A stretch of 64,000 nucleotides of DNA from Bacillus sp. FJAT-27916. GTDB taxonomy: Bacteria; Bacillota; Bacilli; Bacillales; Pradoshiaceae. A program made the translations under genes and the position numbers. The notes beneath the pieces are model-generated. The model made no database searches and was not told the DNA's origin. It saw only the letters and a list, made by a program, of their open reading frames with translations. The first letter of the stretch is position 1. Each line of letters starts with the position of its first letter. Location: NCBI RefSeq assembly GCF_001183965.1, contig NZ_LFZV01000001.1, forward strand, positions 3,191,263-3,255,262, given 5' to 3'. Positions 8,638 to 16,221 of the stretch are shown here, in pieces.

Positions 8638-8723
8638 TTGGGTCAAGCCATATAAGGGGCAAACAGGGGTGACACACGTTATCCTCTGTTATCAAGCCGG
8701 TTCAATTCCGGCTGACCCAACCA
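8638..8723 (+). ncRNA. tRNA-like element in the leader of the SASP gene
   Basis: A cloverleaf can be drawn. The acceptor strands TGGGTCA (8639-8645) and TGACCCA (8713-8719) pair over 7 bp, with discriminator A 8720 and an encoded CCA 8721-8723. The T-arm GCCGG-TTCAATT-CCGGC (8696-8712) is perfect with a canonical TTCAAT loop. A D-arm-like stem GCC/GGC (8647-8649 and 8658-8660) and a 5-nt variable region ATCAA are present. The anticodon arm is abnormal: 8 bp (8662-8669 with 8683-8690) and a 13-nt loop instead of 5 and 7. Position 8 is A. It is therefore not an ordinary tRNA. It could be a degenerate tRNA gene, a processing signal for RNase P or RNase Z, or a regulatory RNA. Confidence 0.65.
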
Positions 8724-8754
8724 AACCATATTATTTTTAAGGAGGATATTTATC

Positions 8755-8964
8755 ATGGCACAAAATAGTTCAGGCAATTCCTCTAATCAATTGCTTACTC
8801 CAGGAGCAGCTCAAGCAATTGACCAAATGAAATATGAAATCTCCAGCGAATTTGGAGTGAACCTGGGAGCAGAAACAACTTCCCGCGCAAATGGTTCTGT
8901 AGGCGGAGAAATCACAAAACGCCTTGTCCGCATGGGTGAACAGCAAATCAGCGGTCAAAAATAA
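8755..8964 (+). CDS. alpha/beta-type small acid-soluble spore protein
   Basis: DNA-binding spore protein of 69 residues that coats forespore DNA, protects it from UV and heat, and is degraded by the Gpr protease at germination. Diagnostic blocks are [20 protein letters not shown] (26-45, holding the Gpr cleavage region) and [17 protein letters not shown] (46-62). AAGGAGG at 8741-8747 sets the start. Transcription from the sigma-G-like promoter at 8583-8613 would produce a leader of about 135 nt containing the tRNA-like fold. It belongs to the SspA/B/C/D group, but I cannot tell which paralogue. Confidence 0.96.
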   Translation: MAQNSSGNSSNQLLTPGAAQAIDQMKYEISSEFGVNLGAETTSRANGSVGGEITKRLVRMGEQQISGQK

Positions 8965-8990
8965 TTAACCAACTGAATATTTATGGCTAA

Positions 8991-9022
8991 AAACCCCCTT
9001 CCGAATGATTCGGAAGGGGGTT
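8991..9022. terminator. strong bidirectional terminator SASP/fumC
   Basis: AACCCCCTTCCGAA and TTCGGAAGGGGGTT form a perfect 14-bp stem with a 3-nt loop between two convergent genes. Confidence 0.9.
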
Positions 9023-9055
9023 CTGAATGTTTCTTAAAGAGGCTATGTATGCCTC

Positions 9056-10444
9056 TTAACCTTTTTGTTTGACCATATCGCTTGGATTAACCCATTGGTC
9101 GAACTCTTCTTCAGTTAAATACTCAAGTTTTAAAGCTGCTTCCTTCAATGTGCTATTATCCTTAAAGGCAAGCTTGGCAATAGCAGCTGACTTTTCATAA
9201 CCGATATGCGGATTCAAGGCTGTCACAAGCATAAGTGAAGATTCAACGTTCTTTGCAATGCTTTCTACATTCGCTTCAAGACCAACCAAACAGTTCACAC
9301 GGAAGGATTCCAGTGAATCAGCCATTAATCTGGAGGATTGAAGGAAGTTATAGGCAATTACAGGTTTGAATACATTCAGCTCAAAATTCCCTTGGCTCGC
9401 TGCAAATCCAATTGCCGCATCGTTGCCGAATACTTGTACAGCAACCATTGTCAATGCCTCACTTTGGGTTGGATTGACCTTACCAGGCATGATAGAGCTT
9501 CCTGGTTCATTTGCCGGGATCGTGATTTCCCCGATGCCGCTTCGCGGACCGCTCGCCAGCCAGCGAATATCATTCGCAATTTTCATGGCATCCATTGCAA
9601 GTGCCTTGATAGCACCATGGGCATATACGATTTCATCGTGGCTTGTCAAAGCATGGAATTTATTTGGTGAAGAGGTGAACCCATAGCCTGTTTGCTCAGC
9701 AAGATAAGCAGCTGTTCTTTCTCCAAAATCAACATGAGCATTGATACCTGTTCCTACTGCCGTACCGCCGATTGCTAAAGAAAGAAGCTTAATGGCACTT
9801 TCCTCAATCATTTGCTCAGAACGTTCAATCATATATCTCCAGCCGCTTATTTCCTGGCCAAGTGTTAATGGTGTCGCATCTTGAAGATGCGTTCTGCCAA
9901 TCTTCACAATGTCTTTGAATTCCTCTTCCTTTTCTAGAAGGACTTTCTTGAATTCAGCTACCTCAGGAAGCACTCTCTCTTGAATGATGGAATAGGCAGC
10001 AACATGCAAGGCCGTTGGATAGGTGTCATTGGAGCTTTGTGACATATTGACGTCATCATTCGGATGCAAGACTTCCTCAATATCCTGAGAGCGGAGCCAT
10101 TCATTGCCTTTGAAGGCGACCACTTCATTTACATTCATATTACTTTGCGTACCGCTTCCAGTCTGCCAAACCTTTAATGGGAAATGCTCGTCTAATTGAC
10201 CAGCAATAATGTCATCACATACTTTGGAGATGGCATTCTTCTTGTTCTCCGAAAGATTGCCGAGCTCATAATTTGTGTGAGCAGCCGCCTTCTTTAATTG
10301 TGCGAAGGAACGAACAATCTCAAGGGGCATGATTTCCTCACCAATTTTGAAATTATTGCGGCTTCTTTCTGTTTGTGCACCCCAGAAACTACTTGCCGGG
10401 ACTTTCACTTCCCCCATGGTGTCTTTCTCAATCCGATATTCCAC
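9056..10444 (-). CDS. fumC: class II fumarate hydratase
   Basis: Fumarase of 462 residues that interconverts fumarate and (S)-malate in the TCA cycle; the B. subtilis homologue is called citG. The superfamily signature [13 protein letters not shown] lies near residues 317-329, and the substrate-site segments [14 protein letters not shown] and [16 protein letters not shown] are intact. Length equals B. subtilis CitG. A possible cre site about 75 bp upstream suggests carbon control. It is monocistronic. Confidence 0.96.
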   Translation of the reverse strand: MEYRIEKDTMGEVKVPASSFWGAQTERSRNNFKIGEEIMPLEIVRSFAQLKKAAAHTNYELGNLSENKKNAISKVCDDIIAGQLDEHFPLKVWQTGSGTQSNMNVNEVVAFKGNEWLRSQDIEEVLHPNDDVNMSQSSNDTYPTALHVAAYSIIQERVLPEVAEFKKVLLEKEEEFKDIVKIGRTHLQDATPLTLGQEISGWRYMIERSEQMIEESAIKLLSLAIGGTAVGTGINAHVDFGERTAAYLAEQTGYGFTSSPNKFHALTSHDEIVYAHGAIKALAMDAMKIANDIRWLASGPRSGIGEITIPANEPGSSIMPGKVNPTQSEALTMVAVQVFGNDAAIGFAASQGNFELNVFKPVIAYNFLQSSRLMADSLESFRVNCLVGLEANVESIAKNVESSLMLVTALNPHIGYEKSAAIAKLAFKDNSTLKEAALKLEYLTEEEFDQWVNPSDMVKQKG

Positions 10445-10516
10445 GTTAAAATCCTCCTATCACCCTTAAAAATCTTTCTAGTAAAAACATACTCTCTCTG
10501 GAAGCAAATGGTCAAA

Positions 10517-10530
10517 TGATAGCGCTTAAA
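10517..10530. promoter_or_regulatory. possible cre site upstream of fumC
   Basis: TGATAGCGCTTAAA, read on either strand, fits the CcpA cre consensus with one mismatch and holds the central CG. It lies about 75 bp from the fumC start in a 279-bp divergent region. Function is inferred. Confidence 0.4.
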
Positions 10531-10652
10531 ATTCAAAAAATACAAATAATATTATAGAAGAGCCTTAGCTAATTTGGCAATATTCAAATGAAAAAGAGTA
10601 TTTTTACAACTTTATAGTTTTATTACAAAACTATTTCATTCCACACGAACCA

Positions 10653-10678
10653 GTTTTTACCTCGTTTTTATCGGGTAC
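10653..10678 (+). promoter_or_regulatory. sigma-B general stress promoter
   Basis: The -35 GTTTTT (10653-10658) and -10 GGGTAC (10673-10678) are separated by 14 bp, matching the sigma-B pattern GTTTaa-N13/15-GGGtAt closely. It lies 45 bp before the HPr-like gene. Confidence 0.65.
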
Positions 10679-10723
10679 ATATGATTAAACACAAAAATAA
10701 AAGAAAAAGGAAAGGTGAAAGAA

Positions 10724-11032
10724 ATGAAACAGATAGAAAGCGTTTCTTCTATACTTCCAATTAATGATCCCATTACATTAAAACAATTGATGTGCATCGC
10801 AGATTATGCAAAATCCTACAGCGGCTCCATCAAAATTGTCCGCGGACGACAAGTTATTAATATGACTAATATCCCTGCATTAACTGCATTCTTCCTGACT
10901 TTACGAAAAGGCTCTAAGGTAAGCATTCATGTTGATGGACCAGACGTTCAATCAGCCATTAACCGAATTAAAGAAGTATGTATATCAGGGAAAACGAATT
11001 ATATAGAGTTTTCAAAGGCATCCTTTATTTAA
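10724..11032 (+). CDS. HPr-like protein without phosphorylation sites
   Basis: Protein of 102 residues whose core, from GSIKIVRGRQVINMTNIPAL to KGSKVSIHVDGPDVQSAINR, follows the HPr fold pattern of the PTS phosphocarrier. The phospho-histidine motif GIHARPA is replaced by a segment with no histidine (PITLKQL), and the regulatory Ser46 region KSIMGVM reads TNIPALT. It therefore should not carry phosphate. The start is ATG 10724 with AAAGGTG upstream; a GTG three codons earlier is less likely. A sigma-B-like promoter precedes it. Possible roles are a binding decoy or regulator in the PTS or stress network. The fold assignment is by eye. Confidence 0.65.
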   Translation: MKQIESVSSILPINDPITLKQLMCIADYAKSYSGSIKIVRGRQVINMTNIPALTAFFLTLRKGSKVSIHVDGPDVQSAINRIKEVCISGKTNYIEFSKASFI

Positions 11033-11040
11033 TCAATCTA

Positions 11041-11094
11041 ATTAGCACAAGAAAACGGTTGGGTCATTCCATCCATCCGTTTTCTTGTGCTAAT
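11041..11094. terminator. long bidirectional terminator
   Basis: The arms ATTAGCACAAGAAAACGG and CCGTTTTCTTGTGCTAAT form a perfect 18-bp stem around an 18-nt loop between convergent genes. Confidence 0.88.
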
Positions 11095-11107
11095 TTGCTG
11101 TTATGCT

Positions 11108-11458
11108 TCATTCCCCAGTAACGGTTCCTTGATGGAAATATAGCTGCAACCTCGCCTCTATCCGCTTCCAAAGGGAGCTTCTTAACGTATGACGGTTTGT
11201 TGTCTTATTCCTAAGGAGGTAAGTCGTTAAGACAACATCAGGAGCCAGCTGCCGGTATTCAAATTGCTCAAGGGACAAATCATCCTGAGAAAGCTCCCTG
11301 CTCAAGCAATCTTCTTTATCGAATATTCTCCCCGAACTGCCAATTTCTCTATATTCCTCGGCCAGAATCCAGTCCATTTCTTCTTTAGAGCGGCGAATTT
11401 CTGGTTTTAGATGACTTTCTTCTAACTCCTTTATATGCAGAATACGCATTGGATTCAT
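11108..11458 (-). CDS. DUF4440/NTF2-like protein
   Basis: Protein of 116 residues. The C-terminal half, APDVVLTTYLLRN then TLRSSLWKRIEARLQLYFHQ, is typical of DUF4440 (SnoaL/NTF2-like) proteins, which are small cone-shaped barrels binding unknown small ligands. GGAGGG lies 7 nt before the ATG. It is a single gene facing the terminator at 11041. No catalytic role can be assigned. Confidence 0.75.
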   Translation of the reverse strand: MNPMRILHIKELEESHLKPEIRRSKEEMDWILAEEYREIGSSGRIFDKEDCLSRELSQDDLSLEQFEYRQLAPDVVLTTYLLRNKTTNRHTLRSSLWKRIEARLQLYFHQGTVTGE

Positions 11459-11570
11459 TTCAGTTCCCTCCTATCTATCAACATATATTCGTCAATATTG
11501 AACGAGCTACCTCTTTTTCTTCTTCACAAAAGATAATGGATAGGCGAAACCAGCCTGAAGATAGAGAAAA

Positions 11571-11590
11571 GAGGCATTTTAAAATGCCTC
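11571..11590. terminator. palindromic terminator of the penicillin-binding protein gene
   Basis: GAGGCATTTTAAAATGCCTC is a perfect 20-nt palindrome with T-rich flanks on both strands, 18 bp past the stop of the minus-strand gene. Confidence 0.75.
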
Positions 11591-11607
11591 TTATTTTTCT
11601 TTCCCTA

Positions 11608-13626
11608 TCAATGACCTCTCCATCTCTCAATCCATTCCGTAAAGCTGTCATTGATTTTTTTCTTTTGCTCTTCCCACAGCTCCCTTAAGGACTTCTTCTC
11701 AACCTCTTCTTCGAGCTCATAAACAGATGGAACGCCAAATTTTTCATTCTCGACATTTGGCAATGCAGCGCTCATGATTTTTTGGAAGATGACAGTCGAA
11801 CCCTTTGTGCTGTCACGAACTAAATATTGTTCTGAGGTTGTTTTGTCATAGCCTGACCAAACAGCTCCCACCAGATTAGGGGAGTAGCCAACAAACCATT
11901 GGTCCTTAATCGCATTTTCAGCAGCCGCTCCTACTACTTGGGTGGAGCCTGTTTTACCTGCTATATCCCAACCATCGACCTTGGCGTACCGGCCGGTCCC
12001 TTCTTCATGATCGACTACTCCCTTGAGCATAGTCGTCATATTCTTAGCGACTTTTTCAGTCGTCACCTTTGTTTCCTTATCTTCAAACGAAGCAACCGTT
12101 TCTCCGCTTTTATTAACAATCTTCTTAATCAGGTGAGCCTCATGCATAATACCGCCATTAGCTAGAGCCGAGTAGGCTTGAGCCATATCAAGCGGTGATA
12201 CGGCAACTCCGCCTCCTCCAAGCGCAAGTCCAAGCTCGCGGTTTCCATCCCCTAGATTGATGCCAAATCGTTCAACAGCATCCATCCCGTTTTGAATTCC
12301 TATTTCGTTCAGAAGCCATACAGCCGGTACATTCTTCGACTTATAGACAGCCTCAAACATAGGAACCTTCCCCTCATATTGATTATTACTGTTTTTTGGG
12401 GAATAACCGCCGGCGAATTCGGTCTTCTCATCAGGGAGTATATCCTTTATTCCATAGCCCTCCTCTAGGGCAGGCGTATATACAGCAAGCGGCTTCATGG
12501 TTGACCCTGGCTGTGCTTTCAACTGAGTCGCCCGATTATAGCCGAGAAAGATATGATCAGAGCGGCCGCCAACCAAGGCTCTAACCCCTCCATCATTCGG
12601 ATCCACAAGAACGGCTGCACTTTCTGGCTCTTCATCTGGATTGGAGCCCTTTGTGAAAAGGTTCTCCTCTTCATAAACCTTTTCTACCGTCTCCTGCATA
12701 TTCGGGTCTAGCTCAGTGTATATCTTATATCCGCCCGTCAGGATGTCGTCCTGCTCAAGTCCATATTTATGGACGGCTTCATAAATAACCTGGTCCACAT
12801 AATATGGATATTTCCCTTTGAGCGGATCGCTCAGCTCTTTCAACTGAATATCATCATTAAGTGCTTCTTCATAGCCTGTCTTATCAATCTTTCCAAACGT
12901 CTTCATTTGCACAAGGACAACCTGCTGTCTCTTCTTGGCTGAATCAAAATTCTTATATGGGTCAAGGGCAGATGGTGAATGAATCAATCCAGCCAGCATA
13001 GCTGCTTCTGCGACCGTCATATCCTCGACATTTTTGCCGAAATAGACTCGGCTGGCATTTTGAATTCCCCATGCACCGTGTCCAAAATAGATTTGGTTCA
13101 AATACATTTCAAGAATCTCGTCTTTCGTGTATTGATGCTCTATTTGACTGGCAATAACGACTTCCTTGATTTTTCTTTCATATGTCTTCTCCGGTGTGAG
13201 AATGGTGTTTTTGGCTAGCTGCTGCGTAATGGTGCTTCCGCCTTGAACAACGCCTCCGGCGGTGAGATTTTCGAATGCAGCTCTGATAATGCCTTTCACA
13301 TCAATTCCACTATGCTCATAGAAACGATGATCCTCTATCGAAAGAACTGCATTAATGACATGTTCCGGTATTTCCTCTATCGCAACACCCTCCATTTTAT
13401 TGGCGGTGATCTTACTCGCCTCTTCGTTTGCTTCATCATAAATAATCGTTGGTTTCATCAGTTCTGTATCCAGTTTGGACAAATCGACTTCCTCATGCAG
13501 GATATACGTCAGATACAGTAAACCAATTAATGTGAGTGAGGATATACCCAGCAGGAGAATATGAAATAACTTGGAATGGTCGATGATGTTTCCAAGCTTA
13601 TGCAGTATTTTTTTTATTTGAGACAT
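11608..13626 (-). CDS. class A penicillin-binding protein (transglycosylase/transpeptidase)
   Basis: Bifunctional peptidoglycan synthase of 672 residues, anchored by a membrane segment at about 21-43 with the rest outside. The glycosyltransferase motifs EDHRFYEHSGID (98-109) and GGSTITQQLAKN (129-140) are intact. The transpeptidase motifs are Ser375-Thr-Met-Lys378, Ser430-Lys-Asn432 and Lys558-Thr-Gly560. It resembles the PBP1/PBP2D/PBP1F class of Bacillus, but I cannot choose the orthologue. There is no long C-terminal extension. An AGGAGG-type site precedes the ATG. It is monocistronic between terminators. Confidence 0.93.
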   Translation of the reverse strand: MSQIKKILHKLGNIIDHSKLFHILLLGISSLTLIGLLYLTYILHEEVDLSKLDTELMKPTIIYDEANEEASKITANKMEGVAIEEIPEHVINAVLSIEDHRFYEHSGIDVKGIIRAAFENLTAGGVVQGGSTITQQLAKNTILTPEKTYERKIKEVVIASQIEHQYTKDEILEMYLNQIYFGHGAWGIQNASRVYFGKNVEDMTVAEAAMLAGLIHSPSALDPYKNFDSAKKRQQVVLVQMKTFGKIDKTGYEEALNDDIQLKELSDPLKGKYPYYVDQVIYEAVHKYGLEQDDILTGGYKIYTELDPNMQETVEKVYEEENLFTKGSNPDEEPESAAVLVDPNDGGVRALVGGRSDHIFLGYNRATQLKAQPGSTMKPLAVYTPALEEGYGIKDILPDEKTEFAGGYSPKNSNNQYEGKVPMFEAVYKSKNVPAVWLLNEIGIQNGMDAVERFGINLGDGNRELGLALGGGGVAVSPLDMAQAYSALANGGIMHEAHLIKKIVNKSGETVASFEDKETKVTTEKVAKNMTTMLKGVVDHEEGTGRYAKVDGWDIAGKTGSTQVVGAAAENAIKDQWFVGYSPNLVGAVWSGYDKTTSEQYLVRDSTKGSTVIFQKIMSAALPNVENEKFGVPSVYELEEEVEKKSLRELWEEQKKKINDSFTEWIERWRGH

Positions 13627-13700
13627 ACTTCCTCCTTGCAGTTAGGGTGTAAATTTTCTATCTTTCTACCCCAATTCTACAATTTATACACAAAAATAAA

Positions 13701-13721
13701 AACAACTGGTATCCAGTTGTT
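13701..13721 (-). terminator. intrinsic terminator of the small gene at 13759
   Basis: AACAACTGG and CCAGTTGTT form a 9-bp stem with a 3-nt loop, followed on the minus strand by TTTTATTTTTG. Confidence 0.8.
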
Positions 13722-13758
13722 TCAGTGAGCTTCTATTATTATGTCCGTTATTCTCTAT

Positions 13759-13935
13759 TTATTCCGCCTGCTCATTCGGGCATTGTTCAGTCGAATCCAC
13801 ATCCTGATGAAGGGATTCCATGTACATGTAAACAATCTGCTTAAGCTTATCATCCGCTCCGAGTATGTCTAGATGGGTTAAACATTTCCGAATAATCGGG
13901 TGCACTTCCGATGGCATCCTATTATTAGTTGACAT
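13759..13935 (-). CDS. small hypothetical protein
   Basis: Protein of 58 residues starting MSTNNRMPSEVHP, with one predicted helix region around ADDKLKQIVYMYMESLH and an acidic tail. The start at 13935 is chosen because AAGAGGTG lies just upstream; two upstream in-frame ATGs are less well placed. A good terminator behind it supports a real gene. I do not recognise the family. Confidence 0.6.
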   Translation of the reverse strand: MSTNNRMPSEVHPIIRKCLTHLDILGADDKLKQIVYMYMESLHQDVDSTEQCPNEQAE

Positions 13936-14080
13936 CCCCATCACCTCTTTCTTTCCATTATAAACCATACCGTTCTGCTATTCCATTGGCCTTTTGTCAT
14001 ATTAATTCAAAAAACACGTATTTTTTATTTTTACACGAATCTGGAAGGGCTATTTCGTCAAAAAATGTCTCTTAAAAAAT

Positions 14081-14106
14081 GTTTTTGAAATGAACATTTA
14101 GGATAA
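14081..14106 (+). promoter_or_regulatory. sigma-B-like promoter of the universal stress protein gene
   Basis: GTTTTT (14081-14086) and GGATAA (14101-14106) are separated by 14 bp and fit the sigma-B consensus with one -10 mismatch. The ATG is 46 bp downstream. Confidence 0.5.
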
Positions 14107-14152
14107 AGGATAAAGGACTAAGTATAGGAATCAATAGAAGGGAATGATCGCC

Positions 14153-14662
14153 ATGTTTAATCATGTTCTCGTTGCATTTGATGGCTCCGATTCAAGCAGG
14201 AAAGCATTATCTATGGGTATGAGCTTATGCAAGGACAAGGATAAATCATTATTATCTATCATCTATGTCTATAATAAAACCGAAGATTCGCAGAACTATC
14301 CAGTAGGCGCTGTCGGCGCTGCCCCCCTCTCTGGTGCAGCCCCTTTATATGTAGACCATACACAAGGTCAGCCAATAGACATGCCTGACCAAGATATCAA
14401 CAGCCCTTATGAAGCAGATTCGCGCCTAGAGGAGATTGAAGGTTATGTCAGAGGTATCGTCAATGATTCCATAATCAATTCTCATTTCGTCGTTTTGGAA
14501 GGTTCGACAGATGATGCCATCTTGCAATATGCTGAGAAAGAAAGTGCGAACCTTATCATTGTCGGAAATAGCAGCAGTTCTAAGTTAAGGAGCTTCTTCC
14601 TTGGCAGCGTGTCGGAAAAAATCATCAAAAATGCCAACTGCCCTGTCTTGGTGGCGAAATAA
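14153..14662 (+). CDS. UspA-family universal stress protein
   Basis: Cytosolic protein of 169 residues with the alpha/beta USP fold: an N-terminal HVLVAFDGSDSSRKAL strand-loop and a C-terminal IIVGNSSSSKLRSFFLGSVS nucleotide loop. The second glycine of the ATP-binding G-2x-G-9x-G(S/T) motif is serine here, so ATP binding may be altered. A proline- and alanine-rich insert (about 48-80) is longer than usual. ATG 14153 is favoured because AAGGGA lies 9 nt upstream; the ATG at 14144 has no spacing. A sigma-B-like promoter precedes it, fitting a stress role. Confidence 0.9.
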   Translation: MFNHVLVAFDGSDSSRKALSMGMSLCKDKDKSLLSIIYVYNKTEDSQNYPVGAVGAAPLSGAAPLYVDHTQGQPIDMPDQDINSPYEADSRLEEIEGYVRGIVNDSIINSHFVVLEGSTDDAILQYAEKESANLIIVGNSSSSKLRSFFLGSVSEKIIKNANCPVLVAK

Positions 14663-14667
14663 TCGTA

Positions 14668-14700
14668 GAAACCTGCCAGCCTACATGCCTGGCAGGTTTC
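14668..14700 (+). terminator. intrinsic terminator of the uspA-like gene
   Basis: GAAACCTGCCAG and CTGGCAGGTTTC form a perfect 12-bp stem with a 9-nt loop, followed by TTTTC. Confidence 0.9.
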
Positions 14701-14732
14701 TTTTCATAAGCATGGTCCCTTAAACGACAAAA

Positions 14733-14759
14733 AATCCTCAGCTAAAGATAACTGGGATT
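14733..14759 (-). terminator. intrinsic terminator of the XRE regulator gene
   Basis: AATCCTCAG and CTGGGATT pair with one bulge around a 10-nt loop; the minus strand continues with six T. Confidence 0.7.
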
Positions 14760-14797
14760 CCATTTGTCGGTAAAGAAAACCACTTAGGTGTTGATGC

Positions 14798-15256
14798 TTA
14801 TCCTACTCGATTGACCAGCTCCTTAAACTTCTGCTGGGATACATCCTCATCCAATGAACTGAAAATACGATAACGGTCATCATCCAAAATTCGATAATGC
14901 TGACTGATCATGTTTTGCTGGAGTGTATATCCCTTTTCAGAGATGATATCATTCCACCACATTTTCCCTCCAAGCATCTTTTCTTTTCGGTAATCTATCT
15001 GTTCTCTCGACACAGTTTCTATGACTTCAAGCGGATCCCCGCCAAATAGCGTCTGTACAGTCAAGGTTTCACGGAAAAGCGATACAACAGCAACGACGGT
15101 TGTCCAGCTTGCTTCGTTCCTTTCCTTCTCTATCTGCACAAGGGTCTTTTTTGAAATTCCAATAATCTCTGCCATCTTATCTTGTGTATAATCAACCTCA
15201 ACACGGATTAATCTCATGCGTTCTGATATTAAACGAATTATCTCATCCTTCGTCAT
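14798..15256 (-). CDS. XRE-family helix-turn-helix regulator
   Basis: Protein of 152 residues. The N-terminal HTH_3 domain reads YTQDKMAEIIGISKKTLVQI at about 23-42. The C-terminal part contains MWWNDIISEKGYTLQQN and QHYRILDDDRYRIFSSLDED, a region I do not recognise; it may sense a ligand. It is a single gene flanked by terminators, with an AT-rich upstream region. No target is evident from its neighbours. Confidence 0.8.
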   Translation of the reverse strand: MTKDEIIRLISERMRLIRVEVDYTQDKMAEIIGISKKTLVQIEKERNEASWTTVVAVVSLFRETLTVQTLFGGDPLEVIETVSREQIDYRKEKMLGGKMWWNDIISEKGYTLQQNMISQHYRILDDDRYRIFSSLDEDVSQQKFKELVNRVG

Positions 15257-15419
15257 GCCATCCCTCTTCTCTTTTAATGTTATGGTACCAAACTATGTTT
15301 ATGGAATATTTTACAATAACTGAACCACTAAGACTATTATAATAGAAATAAATGGAAATTTGATATTAATTTGTATATATTTACTAATTTTTTTATTCCC
15401 TTGAATCCGAAAAAAAAAC

Positions 15420-15441
15420 CTACTGACAAGGCTGTCAGTAG
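15420..15441 (-). terminator. intrinsic terminator behind the broken membrane-protein gene
   Basis: CTACTGACA and TGTCAGTAG form a perfect 9-bp stem with a 4-nt loop; on the minus strand nine T follow (GGTTTTTTTTTCGG). It lies just past the last stop of the pseudogene. Confidence 0.85.
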
Positions 15442-15443
15442 AT

Positions 15444-15678
15444 TTATCGTCTTCCATGCTGATTTTTTTTATGATTTTCACCTGTCTCTTTCATGTCGTA
15501 TATTGCCTGACGAAGTTATCTTGCAAGAGGCTTTATAGCAAACTTGCCTTTTAAGGACTTTTTGGCATGCTTTATTAGACATATGCCCGCATACCCAAAG
15601 ATGAGGTTACCAGCAATTACATCGAATATGATCGCCCCAGATAATGAGCAGGAAGATCATTGATGATGCAATATCCAT
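15444..15678 (-). pseudogene. decayed small membrane-protein gene (one frameshift, one stop)
   Basis: An ATG at 15678 with AGGTG upstream reads MDIASSMIFLLIIW. Skipping one G in the run GGGG (15635-15638) continues as AIIFDVIAGNLIFGYAGICL then IKHAKKSLKGKFAIKPLAR, a TAA, then in the same frame LRQAIYDMKETGENHKKNQH and a final stop at 15444-15446. The terminator at 15420 follows directly. This looks like one gene of about 78 codons broken by a homopolymer insertion and a nonsense codon. The intact product would have one or two membrane segments and a basic tail. Sequencing error could explain the frameshift but not both lesions easily. The family is not recognised. Confidence 0.6.
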
Positions 15679-15702
15679 CCTTTTTCACCTGCATAGAAAA
15701 AG

Positions 15703-15736
15703 CCGGAGAGCCTCCCTTTTAAGGGGTGATTCTCCG
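15703..15736 (-). terminator. intrinsic terminator of the HxlR-type regulator gene
   Basis: CGGAGA and TCTCCG form the base, with an inner CCCTT/AAGGG pairing; on the minus strand CTTTTTC follows. Confidence 0.7.
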
Positions 15737-15747
15737 ACATTACTTCC

Positions 15748-16092
15748 TCATTTCTTCTCCAGTTGGTTTTTATATTCAACCCATTTACGAATTGATACAA
15801 TCACATCTTTCAATGCTTCGCCGCTCGGGGTCAATTCATACTGAACCTTCTTCAAGGAACCATCCAAATAGCTTTTCTTCACTAATTCTTCTTTTACTAA
15901 TTCATTCAATCTTTCTGTCAGAACTCTGTCGGAAATTCCTTCAATCATTCCAGTGAGTTCATGATATCGTTTCGGGCCATCCAGCAAAGAGTAGATAATG
16001 ATTCCCATCCATTTCCGTCCGATGAATTCAATTGTTTGATGAAAATCACTGCATATATGGCACTTCTGGCCTTTATCTAGTGCTCCTGGCAT
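15748..16092 (-). CDS. HxlR/DUF24-family redox-type regulator (YodB-like)
   Basis: Winged-helix repressor of 114 residues. The core IGRKWMGIIIYSLLDGPKRY then HELTGMIEGISDRVLTERLN matches the DUF24/HxlR family. An N-terminal CHIC pair (about Cys11 and Cys14) sits where YodB carries its redox-sensing cysteine. The start ATG 16092 follows GGAGG by 8 nt; the TTG five codons earlier is less likely. It is divergent from a nitroreductase gene, the same arrangement as yodB-yodC in B. subtilis, where YodB responds to diamide and quinones. Operator-like inverted repeats lie between them. Confidence 0.82.
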   Translation of the reverse strand: MPGALDKGQKCHICSDFHQTIEFIGRKWMGIIIYSLLDGPKRYHELTGMIEGISDRVLTERLNELVKEELVKKSYLDGSLKKVQYELTPSGEALKDVIVSIRKWVEYKNQLEKK

Positions 16093-16144
16093 ATCATTCG
16101 CCTCCAACCTTGTGCTCTTATTATCATAACATGAATACTTTACG

Positions 16145-16205
16145 TTGACACATTAACTTACTTTTGGTAAGTTATCATTATTAAGAAACTAACTTTAAGT
16201 AAGTT
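16145..16205 (+). promoter_or_regulatory. promoter and two operator-like repeats between the regulator and nitroreductase genes
   Basis: TTGACA at 16145-16150 is a consensus -35. A perfect inverted repeat with arms TAACTTAC and GTAAGTTA (16154-16174) fills the -35/-10 interval. A second related repeat, AACTT-5-AAGTT, lies at 16191-16205 close to the ribosome site. This layout fits repression by the adjacent YodB-like protein. Confidence 0.65.
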
Positions 16206-16221
16206 TACAAGGAGAGTATCT

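Noticed and set aside
8638-8723. Functional tRNA gene
   Set aside because: The anticodon arm has 8 bp and a 13-nt loop, position 8 is A, and no anticodon can be assigned.
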